Of a stretch of 35,379 nucleotides of DNA, positions 1-8,361 are shown one piece after another; position 1 is the first letter of the stretch, and every line of letters starts with the position of its first letter. Source of the DNA: Desulfobacteraceae bacterium (GTDB lineage Bacteria > Desulfobacterota > Desulfobacteria > Desulfobacterales > Desulfococcaceae); contig JAABRU010000062.1 of the NCBI GenBank assembly GCA_011390755.1, positions 1 to 35,379 on the forward strand, read 5' to 3'. Position numbers and translations under genes: made by a program. The notes below the pieces were generated by a model. That model did no database searches, was not told the origin of the DNA, and saw only the letters and a list, made by a program, of their open reading frames with translations.

Positions 1-94
1 GTAAATACGTACACAGTTTATAAACACCGGATGCCCTGATTTAAAAGGGTTTGCAGGGCCGGAAAACTGTGTACGAACTTCTGACTTGGTGTAC
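1..94. repeat. Palindromic repeat family D, copy 1 (cut by the window edge)
   Basis: A core at 8-75 starts CGTACACAGTTT and ends AAACTGTGTACG. It matches the reverse complement of the copy at 6874-6978, and similarity continues to about base 94. The left end would begin roughly a dozen bases before the window. No coding potential is seen; I infer a small non-autonomous element. Confidence 0.7.
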
Positions 95-233
95 TAGGGA
101 GGTAGTACATTTCACCTGACCCCTGACCCCTGACACCTTTCCCCCCGGGCTGGGGCGGTGCGTTACGGCCATGGGTCCTAACACCCTACAGTATTCCTAC
201 GGTATTCCCTTAAAAAAAATAAGACCCGCTCCC
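95..233. other. Short intergenic stretch with no gene
   Basis: It holds a small direct repeat (CCTGACC / CCTGACC / CCTGACA, about 115-136) and a GTACT/AGTAC palindrome near 92-108. Downstream of the LysM gene, on the minus strand, there is an A/T run at about 210-222 but no convincing stem before it, so no terminator is called. Confidence 0.5.
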
Positions 234-830
234 TCAGGGGCTGACCGCCAGTTTCTGTTCGGGATGAATGGTTGCGTCTTCTGCAAGTCCGTTCATGCGG
301 AGCAGGTCTTTTACGCTGATATTATAACGGTTTGCAATGGAATACAGGGTATCACCTTCCGCGACCACATGATACCTGGCGTTTCTGACCGGCGCGGCTG
401 TTTTACCTGTTTTTACGCTTTTGTTTGTTTTTCTGCCCGGTGCCTCCGCAGTCCGCCGGGTATGTTTTACTGCTGTTTCCGCCACACCCGCAAATTTTCT
501 TTCAAGATTGCCCTGCCGTTTGTCCAGATGTTCCAGCTGTTTCTGAATATTTTCCAGTTCCATGGGAATCGCCTGCCATTGTTGTGCATCCTGCGGCATT
601 ACAGGATTTTCGGATGGGAGGGATTCCAGACTGCTGATCCGATTTTTTATTTCACCGATCTCTTTTTCCAACGGGGCCAGGCGACTTTCCATCTTCTGGA
701 TTTCTTCTGATGCATCCTTTTTATCCGGCAGGAGCAGAATAAAAAAAACAATCAGTGTAATGATCCCCGCGGCCGCCAGAATAACCGGCATATTAAAATT
801 TTCCATTCCTTTTGATGTAAATTTCCCCAT
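234..830 (-). CDS. Membrane-anchored coiled-coil LysM protein
   Basis: The 198-residue product has a short cytoplasmic N-terminus, one membrane segment (about residues 13-35), a charged coiled-coil-like stalk (about 40-115), a basic linker (about 120-150) and a C-terminal LysM domain (about 152-197, with YHVVAEGDTLYSIANRYNIS and a final QKLAVSP). LysM domains bind peptidoglycan glycan strands, so the protein probably spans the inner membrane and holds the wall from the periplasm. The start is supported by GGAG about 6 bases upstream of ATG. It lies 174 bp downstream of the tamB-like gene on the same strand, with a strong hairpin between them. No enzymatic domain is visible, so a scaffold or cell-wall-anchoring role is inferred. 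Confidence 0.85.
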   Translation of the reverse strand: MGKFTSKGMENFNMPVILAAAGIITLIVFFILLLPDKKDASEEIQKMESRLAPLEKEIGEIKNRISSLESLPSENPVMPQDAQQWQAIPMELENIQKQLEHLDKRQGNLERKFAGVAETAVKHTRRTAEAPGRKTNKSVKTGKTAAPVRNARYHVVAEGDTLYSIANRYNISVKDLLRMNGLAEDATIHPEQKLAVSP

Positions 831-880
831 TTTTTCTCCTCACTGTCTGTTATTTTTTCGGATATTGCTTTGCTTTTTTG

Positions 881-917
881 ATACCGCAGAAACGCACACC
901 GGGTGTTTCTGCGGTAT
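881..917. repeat. Perfect 13-bp inverted repeat between the tamB-like and LysM genes
   Basis: Arms ATACCGCAGAAAC (881-893) and GTTTCTGCGGTAT (905-917) pair perfectly around an 11-base loop. On the transcribed minus strand the stem is followed by an A-run, not a T-run, so it is not a standard Rho-independent terminator. It could be a stability or processing hairpin in a tamB-LysM transcript, or a remnant repeat. Confidence 0.6.
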
Positions 918-1004
918 TCATTGTCCCCTGGGAGAGGGTGAAAATGTCATTCATCATAAATCCGGGCTTTTCATGAATTCATCAAGGGTGAAAGCCGCGG
1001 GTAT

Positions 1005-4000
1005 TCAGCGGAATTCCAGACGGAAAATCAGTTCTCCGCCGAATTCACCTTCCGTATCCTGAAACGCACTCATCAGCAGGTTTTCCAAAAATCTGTATTC
1101 GGTGGTGGCAGTCTGCACGGTTTCCCCGGAACGGGTTTCCACCCCGTATTTGACACTCAGTCTTCGGGACAGTTCTTTGCCCACTGTAACCTTTATCTCA
1201 CTGTCTTCGGCATTTTCCCCTTCGGTATAACCCAGTTCCAGTGTATCCAGGGCCGTACTTTCTTTCAGTCTTTCCCCCAGTTTTTCGGCCAGGGCATCCG
1301 CCAGCAGCTGGGTGGCGGATGTGGAACCGCCTTCTCCGCTGATCATTTCTTTGGTGGTTTTGCCCAGCACCAGCAGGGAAAGGATATCCGCATGTTCTTC
1401 CCGGGGATCGGAACGCAGCTCAAATTTCAGATTATCCTGTGTACCGGATACATGCAGAAATACTGTCCATTTACGGATTTCGGCATCTCCCTGTATATCA
1501 AAGGTCGGTTCTGTTTTGTAAGGATTTAAAAAATCAACCACACCCTTCTGAATATCAAATTCCCGGCTCTGGTAAACAATTGTGCCGGAGTTTACTTCCG
1601 CGCGCCCCCCGATGACGGGATTGACTGCAGTACCGCGGATTTTCAAATCCGGCCGGAGCAGAATCAGCGCGATATTATTATCCACGGTAAAAGGATTGCG
1701 GGAAATGAGATTAATATCCAATGCCATATTTTTCAGCAGAGGATGGGGCTCTGCCGAATCCGGGGCCGATTCGGCCCTGGACCTTTCCCCCACTTTTGAC
1801 AATGTTTCCAACAGACCGATTTTCACATCTTTGAAATACTGTCCTTCCAGCAGCACCACTTCCCCGCTGATGCGGGATTTTTCTGCTTTTCCCCGGAGAT
1901 TCAGATCGGTGTTGAAGAGAATATCGGCGGTATCCGGTATGCTCACGGGAATCTGTTCTCCTTTCAGATGGATCCGCATCCGGTCCGGTTGAAAATTTTT
2001 CAGTTTTATATTTCCCGAAAGCGCAAAACCGCCTTCATCCACCCGCCCCTCAATTCCTTTCAGTTCCAAAAGATCGGGGCCGAGATGAATCTGACCTTTC
2101 AGATCATGCAGTTTCTGAAGCAGACCGGGAATTCTTATCCCGATGTCCTGGAAATCGGCAACCGCCTGAAAGTCCGGTTTTTCGGCACTGCCTTTTATCA
2201 CCGCATTCAGGCGGATGCTGCCGCTAATATCCTGCAGTTCCTCATCCAGCAGGCGGACAACCCGGAGGGGAATATTCCCCTCTGCCCGGAAATCCAGAGG
2301 GCCTTTGAGGTTCCCTGCTCCGGAAATATTCAGATTCCCCTCCCGGAGAAGGCGGAGAGCGATGCCGGGTACACGGATTTTTCCCTTTTCCAGAAAGATG
2401 TTCAGATTTTCCGAATGAATGAATTCTGTTTTATTTCCCCCGGCCTGCTTTTGCGTTATTTCTTTCAGAAAAATATCCAAAGAAGCAATTTCTGCCTTTG
2501 CCTGTATATTTTCCGGTTTTCCGCTGTTGCCTTCGGCTGCGATAATTCCGCTGAGCACCCCCCCGAGATTATCTCTGCCGGCGATGCTGAAAAAGGGACT
2601 GAGATCGCTTTTGTCAAAAAGTAATTTCGCGGTAAAATCTTTGGATTTCAGATGATAAACCGCATCCAGGTTAAAATGGAGATCGCCGCGGAAACGGGCC
2701 AGATGATCCCGGATGTCCAGGCGGATATGCAGATCATCCAGCACTTTCTGCTGCAGGGTCAGTCCCTCAATTGTAATATCGCCTTCAGCAGTCGGATTGT
2801 CAAAAGAGCCTTTGCCGGAAAGGCGGAATGATATTTTCCCCTTTCCGAAATCCTGATGACGGAGAGAATCAATATGCTTCATGGATATGCCTTCGGATTT
2901 CATGCGGATGTCATAATTGCGGTGCAGGGGGGAAATCCAGCCGTCCGTGACAATCTCTTCCCCCGGAGCCATGGCAAGAAGAAAGGAATCAATATTGACC
3001 CTTTCCCCGTCCAGACGGGAGTTCAGATGCAACCCTGCAATATGCTGCACACCCAGGTCCATTTTTCCGCCTTCTATGCTCACATGCCCTTTGGGCCGTT
3101 TTTTACTGCCGCTGACATGACCGCTGAGAGCCAGTTTCCCTTTCATGCCCTGGAAAAAATCTTCCAAAAACAGGGCATCACCGATCATTTCAATGTCAAA
3201 TTCGGGATCTTCCAGCAATTTTCCGGTCTGCGCATTCAGAATGCGGGCCTGCCCCTGAATATCCAGACCGGATTTTCCGTTTCGTACCTGCATTTTTTTC
3301 ACCAGCAGACTCTCCCCTTCAAATTGCAGATCCGCCTCCAGATTACCGATCTGCCGGGACTGCGCCGCCAGCTCTTTTCCCTGCACACGGACAAAGGCAC
3401 GGGGATCACTGCGTTTTCCGCTGATTTCTGCTGTCAGAAGCAGATGCCCTTTGAGTTCATCGGAAAAATCCCCGGGAAAGATGCTTCCTTTGCTGATTTT
3501 CAGATCAAACTCCGGATCCGGCAGCACTGTGAGGGAATCCGGAGGCATGATGCGGGCTGTCCCGGAAATCTGTATTTCGGATCGTCCGTTTTGCAGTTCC
3601 AGGTTTTTTATACGGGCAGTTCCCTTCTCAAAAACGATATCCGCATTCAGATTGCCGATGCGATGTTTCCCTTTGCTCAGTCCGCTCCCCTGTAAGGCCA
3701 AATCCATTTGCGGGGATTTCAGACTGCCTTTGACCAGCGCTTTCAGGCTCACTTTCCCGCTGAAATTTTCCAGAAAATCTTCCGGATACAGAGAGGAGGA
3801 GCTCAGCTGCAGGTCAAAGACCGGGTCCGGCAGCATTTTCATTTCCCCGTCCAGCAGCCGGGCCGTACCCGAAAGCCGCAGGGTGGACTGCTGATTTCGG
3901 AGATCCAGATTTTTCAGGGAAATCAGACCGTCGGCAAAAGAAAAACGGGCCTCCGCATCCCCGATAAACGTGGAAGCAAAGGCCAGGGACCGGGCTTTCA

Positions 4001-5882
4001 GATCCGCATCGGCCTCAGGGTTCAGAAGCGGGCCTTTTGCATGAATGCTTCCGGAAAGACTTCCTTTCATTTCTTTTTCCCTGGGCATTGCAGTAAAATC
4101 AGCGGCTTCCACCTGCCGCAGAGTAAGGAGAATATCCGCGGGAAGATCGGGATGAACAGAAAATCCCTCCCGGAAAAGCTGCATACTGCCGCTGACGGAC
4201 AGTTCCGAGCCGCTGTTTTCCAGAAACAGTTCCGGGAAAGTGATTTTCCCCTCTTTGTCCAGCCCTGCCCGGATCCGGAGATTTCCCATGCGGATTCCCT
4301 GAAATCCCAGTTCTTCTCCTTTGAGCCGCAGTGCCACTGCCGGGCGGAGAATATTACCGGATATTTCCGCATCGGCCCGCACTTTTCCGGCAAAATGGGG
4401 CACCTGCAGTGCGGTGAGCAGTTTTCCGAAATCCGGATTTTTTGCATGGAGCACTGCCTGTATTTCTTTGGAATTCAGGCGGTAATTCCCTGTACCCTCC
4501 AATGTCAGACTGTCTGTGTCCAGATGAAAGGAATTCAGGCGGACAGTGCCTTTTTCCAAAACCGCACCGGTTTTCAGCAGGGCATTGGTGGCAGTCAGCA
4601 CTTTGTCTATGGCAATCTGCTCTCCCCTGACTTCCGCATCCGCCTTCACCTGCATCTTTTCGGGGAAAATCCCCCGGCCTTCAACGGACATCAGGGAAGC
4701 CAGTTTTCCGCTGATACCGGCACCGGCCGTCAGTTTTTCCAATGCTGTGCCGCTTTGTTTCAGATCAAAGGAATAACTCAGTGCATTCATATCTCTTTGG
4801 GCAGAAAAAAATCCCTGCGGAAAGGCCGCAGTCAGATCCGCTTTCCCTTTGACTTCAAAATGCCCTGTTTCCGATTCCAGACGCAAAGCAGAGATGTCCG
4901 CCTTTCTGTTTTTCATGCGGCAAAGAAATTCCAGACTGTCTGCCTGCATCCCGGCCAGTTTTCCGCCCCCGAAATGCAGTTGCAGTTCGGTTTCAGGATC
5001 ATCCGCTTTGCCGGAAGCCTGCAGTTGCAGACGGACAGGCCCGCTGAATTCAGATTTCAGCCCCAGACTTTTCCAAATTTCTGCCAGATCGCTTTGCAGA
5101 TTCAGAGACAGATTCAGATTCGGTATGGAAAAAGAATCTGCCACATCTCCGGAAATTTCCGCATCTCCCATATCCGAATCCAGTTTCAGAGTCAGCGCGG
5201 AAAAACTGCCCTGATCCAAAGCAGCGGCCAGATGCAGTTCCCGCACTTCTGTTCTGACACCGGCCATATTCAGTTCGCCCCGGGCCAGTTCCAGTTCCCC
5301 TTTTCCGCTTCTTTCTGCAAAGTTGCCGTTTTGCAGACGGAGCCGGATATTTTCAATGCGGATATGCTCTGTTTCTCCGGATTCTTTCTCTTTTTCATAA
5401 GAAAAAAAACCGTCATTCAGGCGGATATCCCCGGCCAGGATATTAAAAGGAAGCCCGCCGGATGATTCTTTTTCCGTCTCTTCTTTTCCGGAAGAAGCGG
5501 AAAACGCCTGCACAATGTTCAGGTTTCCCTGTTTATCGCTTTTGAGCCGCACCTGCGGTTTTTCCAGCAGCAGGCTTTCCACCTGAAGGTTTCCGCGGAT
5601 GAGTGCGGGCAGGGAAAGATTCAGGGACAGCCGCTCGCTTTCAATGACTGTGTCGCCTTTGGGATCATTGATCCGGGGACTGTTCAGGTCAATCCGCCCG
5701 GCCAGGAGGGAAAAATGCAGGTTTTCCCAGCTGACTGTGCCGGGAACAGACTGATTCACTTTGCTTTGTAACATCTGCTGCGCGCCCTGAGTGCCCAGCC
5801 AGATTCTGATCCCCCCGGTGAGAAGTAAAAAGAATGCAAAGCAGATGCCGATTGCGATAATGATTTTTTTCTTAGCAGTCAT
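1005..5882 (-). CDS. tamB: TamB-like (DUF490) AsmA-superfamily envelope bridge protein
   Basis: The 1,625-residue protein has an N-terminal membrane anchor (about residues 5-27), a very long middle of alternating beta-strand repeats, and a C-terminal TamB-type domain (about 1300-1625) ending in FRLEFR with a terminal aromatic residue, as in TamB. TamB-family proteins form a hydrophobic groove across the periplasm and act in outer-membrane lipid transport or OMP assembly. The protein is somewhat longer than E. coli TamB (about 1,260). The middle contains about four tandem modules of about 102 residues (around 565-980), each closing with GTAR/GQAR and carrying a DPxFD motif. No TamA partner is in the window. 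No good ribosome binding site precedes this ATG, but the anchor begins right after it. The LysM gene follows on the same strand. Confidence 0.85.
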   Translation of the reverse strand: MTAKKKIIIAIGICFAFFLLLTGGIRIWLGTQGAQQMLQSKVNQSVPGTVSWENLHFSLLAGRIDLNSPRINDPKGDTVIESERLSLNLSLPALIRGNLQVESLLLEKPQVRLKSDKQGNLNIVQAFSASSGKEETEKESSGGLPFNILAGDIRLNDGFFSYEKEKESGETEHIRIENIRLRLQNGNFAERSGKGELELARGELNMAGVRTEVRELHLAAALDQGSFSALTLKLDSDMGDAEISGDVADSFSIPNLNLSLNLQSDLAEIWKSLGLKSEFSGPVRLQLQASGKADDPETELQLHFGGGKLAGMQADSLEFLCRMKNRKADISALRLESETGHFEVKGKADLTAAFPQGFFSAQRDMNALSYSFDLKQSGTALEKLTAGAGISGKLASLMSVEGRGIFPEKMQVKADAEVRGEQIAIDKVLTATNALLKTGAVLEKGTVRLNSFHLDTDSLTLEGTGNYRLNSKEIQAVLHAKNPDFGKLLTALQVPHFAGKVRADAEISGNILRPAVALRLKGEELGFQGIRMGNLRIRAGLDKEGKITFPELFLENSGSELSVSGSMQLFREGFSVHPDLPADILLTLRQVEAADFTAMPREKEMKGSLSGSIHAKGPLLNPEADADLKARSLAFASTFIGDAEARFSFADGLISLKNLDLRNQQSTLRLSGTARLLDGEMKMLPDPVFDLQLSSSSLYPEDFLENFSGKVSLKALVKGSLKSPQMDLALQGSGLSKGKHRIGNLNADIVFEKGTARIKNLELQNGRSEIQISGTARIMPPDSLTVLPDPEFDLKISKGSIFPGDFSDELKGHLLLTAEISGKRSDPRAFVRVQGKELAAQSRQIGNLEADLQFEGESLLVKKMQVRNGKSGLDIQGQARILNAQTGKLLEDPEFDIEMIGDALFLEDFFQGMKGKLALSGHVSGSKKRPKGHVSIEGGKMDLGVQHIAGLHLNSRLDGERVNIDSFLLAMAPGEEIVTDGWISPLHRNYDIRMKSEGISMKHIDSLRHQDFGKGKISFRLSGKGSFDNPTAEGDITIEGLTLQQKVLDDLHIRLDIRDHLARFRGDLHFNLDAVYHLKSKDFTAKLLFDKSDLSPFFSIAGRDNLGGVLSGIIAAEGNSGKPENIQAKAEIASLDIFLKEITQKQAGGNKTEFIHSENLNIFLEKGKIRVPGIALRLLREGNLNISGAGNLKGPLDFRAEGNIPLRVVRLLDEELQDISGSIRLNAVIKGSAEKPDFQAVADFQDIGIRIPGLLQKLHDLKGQIHLGPDLLELKGIEGRVDEGGFALSGNIKLKNFQPDRMRIHLKGEQIPVSIPDTADILFNTDLNLRGKAEKSRISGEVVLLEGQYFKDVKIGLLETLSKVGERSRAESAPDSAEPHPLLKNMALDINLISRNPFTVDNNIALILLRPDLKIRGTAVNPVIGGRAEVNSGTIVYQSREFDIQKGVVDFLNPYKTEPTFDIQGDAEIRKWTVFLHVSGTQDNLKFELRSDPREEHADILSLLVLGKTTKEMISGEGGSTSATQLLADALAEKLGERLKESTALDTLELGYTEGENAEDSEIKVTVGKELSRRLSVKYGVETRSGETVQTATTEYRFLENLLMSAFQDTEGEFGGELIFRLEFR

Positions 5883-5923
5883 AGGAGATTTTCTGAATTT
5901 CCAATCGAATATGATTTATGGGC

Positions 5924-6012
5924 GGCGGGCCGAAAAGCCTGATTTCCCTCTGTATGGGTGTATGCACCAGGCCCCTGCAGTCAGCCATCTGATTCATCAG
6001 GCCATTTGACCC
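5924..6012 (-). repeat. Dispersed 89-bp repeat family N, copy 1
   Basis: The reverse complement matches 29946-30034 at the same length, including TGATGAATCAGAT and GACTGCAGGGG. The edges read GGCGGGCCGAAAAGCC here and GGCTGATTTCTC...CGACCCGCC at the other copy once inverted. It lies about 40 bp upstream of the tamB-like start, so it could hold part of that promoter region. No TIR strong enough to define a transposon is visible. Confidence 0.65.
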
Positions 6013-6037
6013 ACCGGCGATTTATGATTACTGATTG

Positions 6038-6183
6038 TCAGCAGAGCGAAAATTTTTCCCCGGATACCTTTTTATGACTGTCCCTGAGTGCATACATTGT
6101 ATTTCGGCACGACTACAGATCCCCGTTGGTCCATGCAAAAATACAGTTTTTGCATTTCTTGCGGAAACATTCCGATCTGCTGT
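6038..6183 (-). mobile_element. MITE-like family A, copy 1
   Basis: This element of about 146 bp has TIRs of the type CAGCAGATCGAAAA...CCGATCTGCTG. It matches the copies at 24847-24988, 34325-34467 and, once its insertion is removed, 18158-18629. Internally it has the family hairpin ATGCAAAAA/TTTTTGCAT (6133-6155). It has no coding capacity, so any movement would need a transposase supplied in trans. Confidence 0.7.
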
Positions 6184-6678
6184 CCGACCTGCTGACTGTA
6201 TATCGTAAAAAGTCCGAACAAAAAGTATATCATCTATCCCAATGGAAAAAAATGTTTTTTTTCCGCACAGAAAAAAAACCGGATTACAAAACAGGCATGT
6301 GAAGCATTTTCCCCCCTTGACAGATGACATGAATTCAGATAATAAGATTGCATAATCTCACATGCGGACATGTGAATAATGCTGCTAAACAGCCGTTTTA
6401 TACATTGAATTTTATCAGCCCGGGGCCCTTGCCGTGTTTTCGGCCCCGCCGTAAAAAACAGATAAACACATCGGAAATGAACAAAGCCATGAAGGCTTCT
6501 CCCTGCCGTAGGCAGGTGCGGCTGCTTTTGTGGCTTTTATATTTTCTGTACTTTGCATTTTTTTCCAGGAAACCGCGAAACACACAAAATACACGAAAAA
6601 AAATTAAAAAAACAATAGGATATAAATATTTTCCGGTAGCCGTCCGTGTTTTTCGTGGCTAAAATAAAATGGTTATAA
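6184..6678. other. Intergenic region, no gene supported
   Basis: Short open frames here lack ribosome binding sites and recognisable domains. The region is A/T rich, with an imperfect inverted repeat at 6571-6661 (arms around ACCGCGAAACACAC and TTTTTCGTGGCT). Such CACGAAA-type palindromes are common intergenic debris in environmental genomes. Nothing else could be assigned. Confidence 0.5.
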
Positions 6679-6815
6679 CCTGCATTATTCATACGTCCCG
6701 CCAGAATCAGGATATATTACTGATAGATAAAAGAATTCATAAAAACGGTTTTAAACCCCGTTTTTTTGGCATATCCTGAATTTACAGCAAAAAGTGAATT
6801 TATGAATAATTCAGG
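6679..6815. mobile_element. MITE-like family R (CCTGNATTATTCA ends), copy 1
   Basis: The 137-bp element starts CCTGCATTATTCATA and ends TATGAATAATTCAGG. Its interior (AATCAGGATATATT, GGCATATCCTGAATTTA) is nearly the same as in the copy at 17845-17963, and its ends and length match the copy at 23040-23176. It has no coding capacity. Confidence 0.75.
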
Positions 6816-6873
6816 ATAAAAAAATGCGAAACTATAGATATTTTCTGAACCCCGTGAATGAATAAAAGATAAT

Positions 6874-6978
6874 GCACCGGGTCAGAAATCCGTATACAGT
6901 TTTCCGCCCCTGCAAAACCCTTTCTAAATCAGGGCATCCCTTGATTATAAACTGTGTACGGACTTACGCATCGGTGTA
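6874..6978. repeat. Palindromic repeat family D, copy 2
   Basis: The core runs from CGTATACAGTTTTCC (6891) to AAACTGTGTACG (6960), with outer arms CACCGGGTCAGAAATC and GACTTACGCATCGGTG extending the imperfect inversion. It matches the reverse complement of bases 1-94. It is non-coding. Confidence 0.7.
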
Positions 6979-7027
6979 CGGGTGTATTGTTTCACTTAAG
7001 GTGATTTCCGGAAAAGATTGTGCCAGA

Positions 7028-7100
7028 GGAGTGCCGGACGGAAAGTCCGGCAGTGTCCGGCGGCCGGCAGTCCGGTCACAGACTTTCCGTCTGTGACTCC
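7028..7100. repeat. REP/BIME-like double hairpin, copy 1
   Basis: Two inverted arms, each starting GGAGT, face each other. Arm 1 folds as GCCGGAC-GGAAA-GTCCGGC (7033-7051). Arm 2 folds as GTCACAGAC-TTTCC-GTCTGTGAC (7075-7097). The two loops are exactly complementary. A GGAG-type tetranucleotide followed by a hairpin is the known form of REP sequences moved by RAYT proteins; the assignment is by architecture only. Confidence 0.65.
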
Positions 7101-7145
7101 TTCAGAAATGGTATGTTCATATTCGGAAACCGCCTAAAATTGCAG

Positions 7146-7172
7146 GTCGGGTTAGCGAAGCGTAGCCCGGTG
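7146..7172. repeat. Short palindrome of the GGGTTAGCGAAGCGTAGCCC type
   Basis: An imperfect palindrome centred on GCGAAGC. This type is a common intergenic palindrome in environmental bacterial genomes. Function unknown. Confidence 0.5.
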
Positions 7173-7222
7173 TCAGGATGCTTTTCCCGAAATGCATACA
7201 CAATTTTATAATGAAACAGAGC

Positions 7223-7492
7223 ACTAGTGTTCTGTCAACATTTATCTGACGGGTTATATCAAAAATTATCGGAAATAAGGTTTTCACCGCAAAGACGCAG
7301 GGGACGCAGGGAAAAAACCTTTGCATCTTTGCGTCCTCTGCGTCCTCTGCGTCTTTGCGGTAAATTTTTCTGTCATTTTTTTATTTCCGGCAAAGTCTGC
7401 TGTAACACGGTTTTGAAAACCGTGCGTGCCGCAGAATGCGGATCACCCGTTTTTACCCATCAGTTTAACTTTGACAGAGCACTGGTGCAGCA
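7223..7492. mobile_element. MITE-like family I with internal GCAAAGACGCAG hairpin
   Basis: The imperfect TIRs run about 33 bases: CACTAGTGTTCTGTCAAC on the left and, inverted, CACCAGTGCTCTGTCAAA on the right, both reaching a GGGT. Inside lies an inverted repeat with arms of about 26 bp (7285-7311 and 7337-7361) built on ACCGCAAAGACGCAG. Single ends of the same type occur at about 17994-18012 and 24149-24180. The element ends about 110 bp before the tonB start. Confidence 0.6.
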
Positions 7493-7599
7493 CTACTTTT
7501 CTCAAAAGGTATCATTACACAGTACACCCCTGCAGAAAAAAATCAGCGGATTTGATTCACTGCCAAATAAAACAGAAACTGGAAATAACTGGAAATAAA

Positions 7600-8355
7600 A
7601 TGAAACCTGTGATCCTCCGTCCCCTGTCTGTAATTGTTTCCCTGCTTATCAATGCAGGGATTGTGATTGCACTTCCGCAGATGACCGGCACACAGCCGCT
7701 TCCCCTGAAAGCGGAGCGGATGCAGCCGGTACTGCTGCGCGAATACCGCCCGCGTTCTCCGGAAACAGAAAAAAAGCAGAAGGAGGAAACGGAAAAGAAA
7801 AAGGAACTGCCGAAAAAGGAAAAATATCCGCAGATGCATATGCGGCCCCCCGAACCGCGCCGGTCCGCCGCCCGGCCTCCCCGTCTGAAAATACAGAAAC
7901 CGGAAATGAAATTCCGGATCAACCCCCTGCTGGCAGCCACTCCGTTCATTGCCCCGCCCGCCCCGCAGCCTCTGCCGCAGTCCCCGCTGAAAGCAGAACC
8001 GGAGGTCCGGAAGCAGACCGTGGCAAAGGCCCCCCCGGCTCCGCTGCCTTCTCCGCCTTCGGAGTTTCAGGCCGGGGAGGTGGATCAGTCTCCCCGTCTT
8101 CTCCGCAAGGTGGATCCGGAATATCCGCGGCGGGCAAAAAGGAGAAATATTCAGGGAAAAGTAACGGTGAAATTCCTGGTCAGCTCCGAAGGTCATGTGG
8201 AAAAACCGGTAATTCTGAATGCAAATCCCGAAGGCGTTTTTGAACAGTCTGTTCTGCGCGCGCTGGCCGGGTGGAAATTTGAACCCGGATATTATCAGGG
8301 AAAGGCTGTTCCCACCTGGATGATTCTGCCCATACAGTTCAGTCTGAAGGGATAA
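7600..8355 (+). CDS. tonB: TonB family energy-transducing protein
   Basis: The 251-residue product has one N-terminal membrane segment (about 8-25), a Lys/Glu-rich stretch (about 55-75), a long proline-rich periplasmic linker (about 76-160) and a C-terminal TonB domain (about 163-251, with VDPEYPRRAKRRNIQGKV and LAGWKFEPG). TonB passes proton-motive energy from an ExbB/ExbD complex to outer-membrane receptors. I chose the ATG at 7600 because the membrane helix follows at once; the longer frame from 7426 runs into repeat I and has no anchor. No clear Shine-Dalgarno is seen. ExbB and ExbD are not in the window. The TPR gene starts 6 bp after the stop, so the two are probably cotranscribed. Confidence 0.88.
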   Translation: MKPVILRPLSVIVSLLINAGIVIALPQMTGTQPLPLKAERMQPVLLREYRPRSPETEKKQKEETEKKKELPKKEKYPQMHMRPPEPRRSAARPPRLKIQKPEMKFRINPLLAATPFIAPPAPQPLPQSPLKAEPEVRKQTVAKAPPAPLPSPPSEFQAGEVDQSPRLLRKVDPEYPRRAKRRNIQGKVTVKFLVSSEGHVEKPVILNANPEGVFEQSVLRALAGWKFEPGYYQGKAVPTWMILPIQFSLKG

Positions 8356-8361
8356 AAAATC

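Noticed and set aside
3708..5465. Long plus-strand open frame inside the tamB-like gene
   Set aside because: It is antisense to a clearly conserved protein, has no ribosome site and no recognisable domain; it is a shadow of the minus-strand reading.
6028..6330. Small minus-strand open frame next to family A copy 1
   Set aside because: Its sequence is mostly the translated repeat, and a similar peptide arises from the copy at 34.3 kb for the same reason.
1..6978. Invertible DNA segment suggested by family D copies with opposite interiors
   Set aside because: When the whole of copy 1 is reverse-complemented, its flanks also align with copy 2 (CACC..GTCAGAA..CGTA). The copies simply lie in opposite orientation; no inversion between TIRs is needed.
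7426..7599. N-terminal extension of TonB
   Set aside because: The extra 58 residues run through repeat I, have no membrane or signal character and push the anchor inward. The start at 7600 gives a normal TonB.
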